Origin: Thiotrichaceae bacterium
Lineage (GTDB): Bacteria > Pseudomonadota > Gammaproteobacteria > Thiotrichales > Thiotrichaceae
DNA length: 11,468 bases
Reading direction: 5' to 3'
Assembly (NCBI GenBank): GCA_027008665.1
Contig: JALVEA010000189.1
Location: 1 to 11,468, forward strand
The notes beneath the pieces are model-generated. The model ran no database searches, had not been told where the DNA came from, and saw nothing but the letters and a program-made list of their open reading frames with translations. Both the position numbers and the translations under genes were made by a program. Of this stretch, positions 7,315 through 11,468 are shown one piece after another; position 1 is the first letter of the stretch, and every line of letters starts with the position of its first letter.

Positions 7315-8160
7315 CTAATCACTCTTTTTTTCCAATACTTTGATATTTTTTTGTAAATCGGTAATAACAGTCGATACAAAACTTCCTTTTTTATATTCAA
7401 AGTACCTTTTATTGAATTTGACCACAAACCACAGACCAATTACCGAGTTAGTAAAAAAAATCCCATTCGCATTCTCTATATCTTGCATTGATACGCATCG
7501 CTCTATTACATCAATATTTTCTTTAGCTAACAAGGATATAATATAAGCACGCATAATACCTTTAATACCACATTGCTCCAGTGAAGGGGTTATGATCTGT
7601 TGATCTAAAATAAGAAATACATTGCTCATCGTACCTTCAATGATATTACCTTGAATATCACAGACAAGTCCCTCCTGACAATCATCCGCTAATTCACTAC
7701 GTGCGAGTACCTGTTCTAAACGATTCAAATGCTTAAAGCCAGCTAATAAGGAGTTGTGTGTAAGTTGAGTATGACAATATTGAATTTTAATACCGTTATG
7801 GCGATAGCTCTCAATATTTTCGGGAAGTTTATGCAACGTCAATAATCGTGTCGGTTTATTCAAACCGTGAGCTGAATAACCACGTCCACCTGAACCACGG
7901 GTAATAATAATTTTTAAAATACCGTGATTAATACTTTGCGTAAGAAAGGCTATTTCTTGTCGAAGAATTTTCTCATCCAGACCGATAATTTTGAGAACAC
8001 GACAGCCCCAATTCAAACGCTCTAAATGCTCATCCAGTAAAATACTTTTCCCTGATGAAACCAATAAGGTCTCCCAGACACCATCGCCATATTGAAGACC
8101 TCGGTCTGATACTGGCAAGGAATTTTGGAAGCGTCCATTAACCAGTATGGATTGTTTCAA
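7315..8160 (-). CDS. pabC: Aminodeoxychorismate lyase (4-amino-4-deoxychorismate lyase)
   Basis: A 281-residue PLP enzyme of fold type IV that converts aminodeoxychorismate to 4-aminobenzoate plus pyruvate for folate synthesis. LVNGRFQNSLPVSDRGLQYGDGVWET (6-31) is the family opening. RGSGGRGY lies at 88-95, the PLP lysine is Lys143 in GFKHLNRLEQVLA, and EGTMSNVF (175-182) binds the cofactor. The start is a TTG codon (8160-8158), one base after the fabF stop, with only a weak AAAAAGA upstream, so it probably depends on ribosomes ending fabF. No alternative ATG gives a complete N-terminus. Slightly longer than E. coli PabC (269), with extra residues at the C-terminus. Position between fabF and mltG is conserved. 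Confidence 0.95.
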   Translation of the reverse strand: MKQSILVNGRFQNSLPVSDRGLQYGDGVWETLLVSSGKSILLDEHLERLNWGCRVLKIIGLDEKILRQEIAFLTQSINHGILKIIITRGSGGRGYSAHGLNKPTRLLTLHKLPENIESYRHNGIKIQYCHTQLTHNSLLAGFKHLNRLEQVLARSELADDCQEGLVCDIQGNIIEGTMSNVFLILDQQIITPSLEQCGIKGIMRAYIISLLAKENIDVIERCVSMQDIENANGIFFTNSVIGLWFVVKFNKRYFEYKKGSFVSTVITDLQKNIKVLEKKSD

Positions 8161-8161
8161 T

Positions 8162-9406
8162 CTAAATCTTTTTGAAAATCAAAGTGCCATTTGTACCGCC
8201 GAAACCAAAAGAGTTACTCATCGCAACATTCACTTTTGTTTCACGAGCGACATTTGGAACATAATCTAAATCACAAGCTGGATCAGGATCCGTTAAATTA
8301 ATCGTTGGCGGCAAGACCTGATCATGAATAGCCAAAATACTAAATATTGCCTCAATCCCTCCTGCGGCACCTAATAAATGACCCGTCATCGATTTTGTTG
8401 AACTAATCGCAACCTTATAGGCATGATCACCCATTGCACGTTTAAGGGCTTGTGTTTCAGCAACATCCCCCGCAGGTGTTGAAGTGCCATGTGCATTGAC
8501 ATAATCAATATCTTCAGGATTTAAACCCGCATCTTTCATCGCATGAAGCATACAACGAGCAGCACCTTCACCATCTTTAGAAGGGGAGGTCATATGGAAG
8601 GCATCACTACTCATTCCGAAACCAACTAACTCACAATAAATATTGGCACCACGGGCTTTCGCTGATTCGTATTCTTCTAATACAATAATCCCTGACCCAT
8701 CCCCCAAAACAAAGCCATCACGACTTGCATCCCATGGGCGACTCGCCGCTTGTGGATCATCATTGCGTGTAGAAAGCGCACGAGCTGCCGCAAAACCACC
8801 AATTCCTAGCGGTGTCGAACCCATTTCTGCACCACCTGCTAACATAACATCTGCATCACCGTACTGAATCATACGCATCGCATCACCGATGCTATGTGTA
8901 GCGGTTGCACAGGCCGAAACAGGCGACATATTATGCCCTTTAAGACCGTGCATAATAGATAGATTACCTGCAACCATATTGACAATGCTACTTGGCACAA
9001 AGAAAGGTGAAATTTTTCGTGGACCACCCTTAATAAAAGCTTGGTAGTTTTTTTCAATCGTTCCAAGACCACCAATACCTGAACCAACGATAGTCCCAAT
9101 ACGCTCGGCGTTTTCATCAGTGATTTCCAGTCCAGAATCCGCTAAGGCATCTGTACCTGCTCCAATCCCATAATGGATAAAAGCATCCATCTTACGTTGA
9201 TCTTTACGTTTGATATAATCATCAATCTTAAAATCATCAACGTTTCCCGCAATTTTTACGGTGAACAGACTGGTATCAAATAAGTCTTCACTGATTGCAT
9301 TAATACCACTTTTACCCTCAACTATATTTTTCCATGCGATATCGATTTTAGAACCGACTGGAGAAACAATTCCTAAACCTGTAACAACGACTCGACGATT
9401 TGACAC
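8162..9406 (-). CDS. fabF: 3-oxoacyl-[acyl-carrier-protein] synthase II (beta-ketoacyl-ACP synthase II)
   Basis: A 414-residue condensing enzyme that extends acyl-ACP with malonyl-ACP and in E. coli performs the temperature-responsive 16:1-to-18:1 step. The Cys-His-His triad is complete: Cys166 in VSACATATHS, His306 in NAHGTSTPAGD and His343 in KSMTGHLLGAAGG with Lys338. This matches E. coli Cys164/His304/His341. The glycine-rich FGFGGTNG closes the protein near the C-terminus. The start is GTG (9406-9404), 9 nt after a good AGGTGG (9421-9416); the first residues SNRRVVVTGLG are exactly where the family begins. A 22-bp inverted repeat ends 5 nt upstream of that ribosome binding site, so translation or transcription may be modulated there. 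pabC follows after 1 nt. Confidence 0.98.
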   Translation of the reverse strand: MSNRRVVVTGLGIVSPVGSKIDIAWKNIVEGKSGINAISEDLFDTSLFTVKIAGNVDDFKIDDYIKRKDQRKMDAFIHYGIGAGTDALADSGLEITDENAERIGTIVGSGIGGLGTIEKNYQAFIKGGPRKISPFFVPSSIVNMVAGNLSIMHGLKGHNMSPVSACATATHSIGDAMRMIQYGDADVMLAGGAEMGSTPLGIGGFAAARALSTRNDDPQAASRPWDASRDGFVLGDGSGIIVLEEYESAKARGANIYCELVGFGMSSDAFHMTSPSKDGEGAARCMLHAMKDAGLNPEDIDYVNAHGTSTPAGDVAETQALKRAMGDHAYKVAISSTKSMTGHLLGAAGGIEAIFSILAIHDQVLPPTINLTDPDPACDLDYVPNVARETKVNVAMSNSFGFGGTNGTLIFKKI

Positions 9407-9425
9407 AATAGTTTTCCACCTATGG

Positions 9426-9481
9426 AGATTAATTAGGGAAATATTAACAATTTAAGCCATTAATATTTTCCTAATTAATCT
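9426..9481. repeat. 22-bp inverted repeat with 12-nt loop in the fabF leader
   Basis: Arms at 9426-9447 and 9460-9481 pair at 21 of 22 positions. The one exception (9438 with 9469) is a G-T pair on the plus strand and A-C on the minus strand. The arms are very AT-rich. No T-run follows on the minus strand, so it does not look like an ordinary terminator of acpP. In the fabF message it would form a hairpin ending 5 nt before the AGGTGG ribosome binding site. It could alternatively be an operator or a remnant of a small mobile repeat. Confidence 0.85.
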
Positions 9482-9523
9482 AAAATATTACACAATAAAA
9501 CCGTCACTTTTTAAGTAGGAGGT

Positions 9524-9571
9524 CATAATAAATTTAACAAAATAAACGAGCAAAATGTTAAATTTATTGTG
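9524..9571. repeat. 16-bp inverted repeat with 16-nt loop between acpP and fabF
   Basis: Arms 9524-9539 and 9556-9571 pair at 15 of 16 positions. The exception (9526 with 9569) is again T-G on the plus strand and A-C on the minus strand. The arms are AT-rich with a central AAATTT; the loop is A-rich on the plus strand. No U-tract follows on the minus strand, so termination is not obvious; it could instead stabilise the 3' end of an acpP transcript. Confidence 0.8.
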
Positions 9572-9629
9572 TCTTTCTGCTTAACAATCCAAAAGCCACG
9601 GTTTTTAAGCTCTAAAAGAGATAAATAAA

Positions 9630-9863
9630 TTACCCTTTATGATCGTTAACGTAATCAATCGCTAACTGAACTGTTGTAATTTTTTCCGCTTCTTCATCTG
9701 GAATCTCTGTTCCAAATTCTTCTTCTAAAGCCATTACTAACTCAACCGTATCCAATGAATCTGCCCCTAAATCATCAACAAATGATGATTCATTTTTTAC
9801 TTCGCTTTCTTCAACACCTAACTGCTCAACAACAACACTTTTAACGCGTGCTTCAATACTCAT
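9630..9863 (-). CDS. acpP: Acyl carrier protein
   Basis: A 77-residue acidic four-helix protein that carries growing acyl chains as thioesters on 4'-phosphopantetheine. The attachment serine is Ser36 in the invariant DLGADSLDTVELVMALEEEF segment. The remainder (IPDEEAEKITTVQ) is nearly identical to E. coli AcpP (78 aa). The start has AAGGA about 10 nt upstream. It is separated from fabG by 184 nt and from fabF by 223 nt, unlike the tightly packed genes downstream. That fits its usual high, separately controlled expression. A TAGAAT -10 candidate sits at 9897-9892 upstream of the start, but the -35 position is poor, so I do not call the promoter. Confidence 0.99.
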   Translation of the reverse strand: MSIEARVKSVVVEQLGVEESEVKNESSFVDDLGADSLDTVELVMALEEEFGTEIPDEEAEKITTVQLAIDYVNDHKG

Positions 9864-10047
9864 GGTTTATATTTCCTTCATTAATAATAAAATTCTACCT
9901 AAACGCTACAGAGTAAAAACGATGAATATCTCAATACTGACAGGGTTTAGGGTCTCAAATAACGCAATGGCGGTGCATTGTAATAAAAATGCTTTGCTCT
10001 TACCAGATATAAGAAAGTTCCAAGCAATTAAATTACCATTACATTGC

Positions 10048-10803
10048 CTAGGACATATGCATACCACCATTTACATGCAGAGTCTCACCTGTCACATAAG
10101 CTCCCATATCGGATGCTAAAAATAATACAGCATGGGCAATATCATTTGGACTACCCAATTTACCTAAAGGAATCTTAGTTAACATTCCATTACGTTGTTC
10201 ATTCGAGAGAGCCTTTGTCATATCGGTATCAATAAAACCAGGCGCAACAACATTGACCGTAATGCCGCGTGAACCAATTTCTCGTGCTAGTGACTTAGAA
10301 AAACCAATAATGCCAGCTTTAGCTGCTGCATAGTTAGTCTGTCCCGCATTTCCAGTTGAACCGACCACAGAAGCAATGGAAATAATACGACCGTGTCTCG
10401 CCTTCATCATTCCACGCAAACAGATTTTACTGAGCTTAAAGACTGAGCTAAGATTGGTTTCGATAATGTCATCCCATTCATTATTTTTCATTCTCATCAA
10501 TAGGTTATCACGCGTAATACCTGCATTATTGATTAAAATTGAAATCGTACCATAATCAGCCACAATCATTTTTGTAACATCGCTAATGGACTCATCATTG
10601 GTCACATCCAGTACCATTCCCTGCCCTTTAAGATTTGCTTTTGCAAAATAATCACTGATGGCTTCTGCCCCTGCTTCACTGGTTGCAGTCCCTATTACCG
10701 TTGCCCCTGCTTTACCTAACGTTTCGGCAATTGCTCGACCGATACCGCGACTTGCTCCCGTCACAAGCGTAACTTTTCCTTCTAATGACTCTTCTAAATT
10801 CAT
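10048..10803 (-). CDS. fabG: 3-oxoacyl-[acyl-carrier-protein] reductase
   Basis: A 251-residue short-chain dehydrogenase/reductase that uses NADPH to reduce beta-ketoacyl-ACP in each elongation cycle. The nucleotide-binding TGASRGIG lies at 15-22, NNAGITRDN at 92-100, and the catalytic tetrad is Asn117, Ser145, Tyr158 (YAAAK) and Lys162. VAPGFIDTDMT and the C-terminal TGETLHVNGGMHMS are typical. It is seven residues longer at the N-terminus than E. coli FabG (244). The chosen ATG has AAGAG about 10 nt upstream, and no internal start precedes the GKVTLVTG strand. It follows fabD by 46 nt. Confidence 0.98.
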   Translation of the reverse strand: MNLEESLEGKVTLVTGASRGIGRAIAETLGKAGATVIGTATSEAGAEAISDYFAKANLKGQGMVLDVTNDESISDVTKMIVADYGTISILINNAGITRDNLLMRMKNNEWDDIIETNLSSVFKLSKICLRGMMKARHGRIISIASVVGSTGNAGQTNYAAAKAGIIGFSKSLAREIGSRGITVNVVAPGFIDTDMTKALSNEQRNGMLTKIPLGKLGSPNDIAHAVLFLASDMGAYVTGETLHVNGGMHMS

Positions 10804-10849
10804 CCAATTTATCTCTTAATTATTTATAGACCGAATCTTAAGCTAAGAT

Positions 10850-11468
10850 TCAAACACCCACTGATGTACTGGTCAATTCTAATGCTTTTTCTAATGACGC
10901 ATTATCATGAATACAAATATTTCCCAAGCTACGATCAATACGTCGATTTAATCCAAATAAAATTTTTCCAGGGCCAAATTCTATAATACTATCCACCCCT
11001 AAATCATTTTTTAGTGCATTGATTGTATCCACCCAACGTACAGGCTTAAATAATTGTTCAGACAATGCCCTCTTAATCTCATCAGCATGATGAAAACTTT
11101 GCGCATTGATATTATGAAGAACGGGTATATTTGTAGAAGAAAAAGGAATATCAGACAATTTTTCAGATAGCGTTATAGCCGCATCTCGCATTAAAGAACA
11201 ATGCGAAGGCACACTCACTGCAAGTTTAATCGCACGTTTAGCACCTGCAATTTTTAATTGCTCTATGGCTCTATCAATTGCTCGAGAATCACCTGCAATA
11301 ACAACCTGACCGGGTGAATTAAAATTAACTGCCTCAGCAATACCATCCTCTGCTACTTGTTTACAAACCGCTATTACTTGCTCATCTTTTAGACCTAAAA
11401 TTGCAGCCATAGCCCCCTCACCTTCTGGCACTGCTTGTTGCATTAAATTGGCTCTTGTTGCAACTAAT
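10850..11468 (-). CDS. fabD: Malonyl-CoA:ACP transacylase, C-terminal two thirds (runs off right edge)
   Basis: The frame is open to the right edge. The visible ~205 codons begin inside the protein with LVATRANLMQQAVPEGEGAM, which aligns to about residue 110 of the ~310-residue family. The catalytic-serine motif GHSLGE therefore lies outside the window. Visible signatures are NFNSPGQVVIAG, the active-site histidine in SVPSHCSLM and the C-terminal IEFGPGKILFGLNRR. The enzyme moves malonyl from CoA to ACP to supply FabF and the other condensing enzymes. The apparent ATG at 11443 is an internal methionine, not the start. The stop lies 46 nt before fabG. Confidence 0.97.
   Translation of the reverse strand, partial: LVATRANLMQQAVPEGEGAMAAILGLKDEQVIAVCKQVAEDGIAEAVNFNSPGQVVIAGDSRAIDRAIEQLKIAGAKRAIKLAVSVPSHCSLMRDAAITLSEKLSDIPFSSTNIPVLHNINAQSFHHADEIKRALSEQLFKPVRWVDTINALKNDLGVDSIIEFGPGKILFGLNRRIDRSLGNICIHDNASLEKALELTSTSVGV

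Noticed and set aside
7314..7439. Longer 388-residue reading of mltG starting at 7439
   Set aside because: It overlaps pabC out of frame and adds a segment not seen in MltG. The start at 7313, one base after the pabC stop, gives the normal short lead before the membrane helix.
9974..9991. Hairpin candidate after fabG as a terminator
   Set aside because: Only a 5-bp stem (GCATT/AATGC) and no convincing U-tract on the minus strand.
9862..10119. 85-residue plus-strand open frame spanning the fabG-acpP gap
   Set aside because: It overlaps the end of fabG, has no recognisable motif and starts next to the acpP start. The gap is better read as the acpP upstream region.

Overview
All genes in this window read on the minus strand, so in transcription order the window runs from its right end to its left. 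It looks like the chromosome of an AT-rich gammaproteobacterium. The right two thirds holds the order fabD-fabG-acpP-fabF-pabC-mltG-tmk-holB-pilZ-tatD. That is the E. coli fabD-to-ycfH order with pilZ inserted between holB and tatD, as in Pseudomonas and other type IV piliated gammaproteobacteria. Genus cannot be told from sequence alone; a low-GC methanotroph or sulfur-oxidiser relative would fit, but that is only a guess.

Region 4.3-11.5 kb is the housekeeping block. FabD (truncated by the window edge), FabG, ACP and FabF are the malonyl loading, beta-keto reduction, carrier and condensing parts of type II fatty acid synthesis. fabF-pabC-mltG-tmk are packed with 1-nt gaps or a 1-nt overlap, which suggests translational coupling. 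They supply 4-aminobenzoate for folate, a peptidoglycan glycan-terminating transglycosylase and dTMP kinase. holB (clamp-loader delta'), pilZ and tatD (YcfH family) follow at 27-50 nt spacing. The only large gaps here are 184 nt before acpP and 223 nt between acpP and fabF. The second gap carries two striking AT-rich inverted repeats.

Region 2.0-3.45 kb holds three small envelope-related genes. The first is a ygfX (cptA)-like membrane protein directly behind tatD, without an sdhE neighbour and apparently starting at a non-canonical CTG. Then, behind a plausible sigma-70 promoter, come a single-TM DUF3619-like protein and a secreted DUF3106-type protein built of about six 18-residue Trp repeats.

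Region 0-2.0 kb is accessory: an AAA-ATPase-like/PD-(D/E)XK protein (PF09820 plus PF08011/DUF1703 architecture), then the first ~114 codons of hsdM, the methyltransferase subunit of a type I restriction-modification system running off the left edge. The window therefore crosses from a conserved core cluster into a likely defence or mobile neighbourhood. No tRNA, rRNA, CRISPR array, insertion sequence or canonical minus-strand rho-independent terminator was seen.
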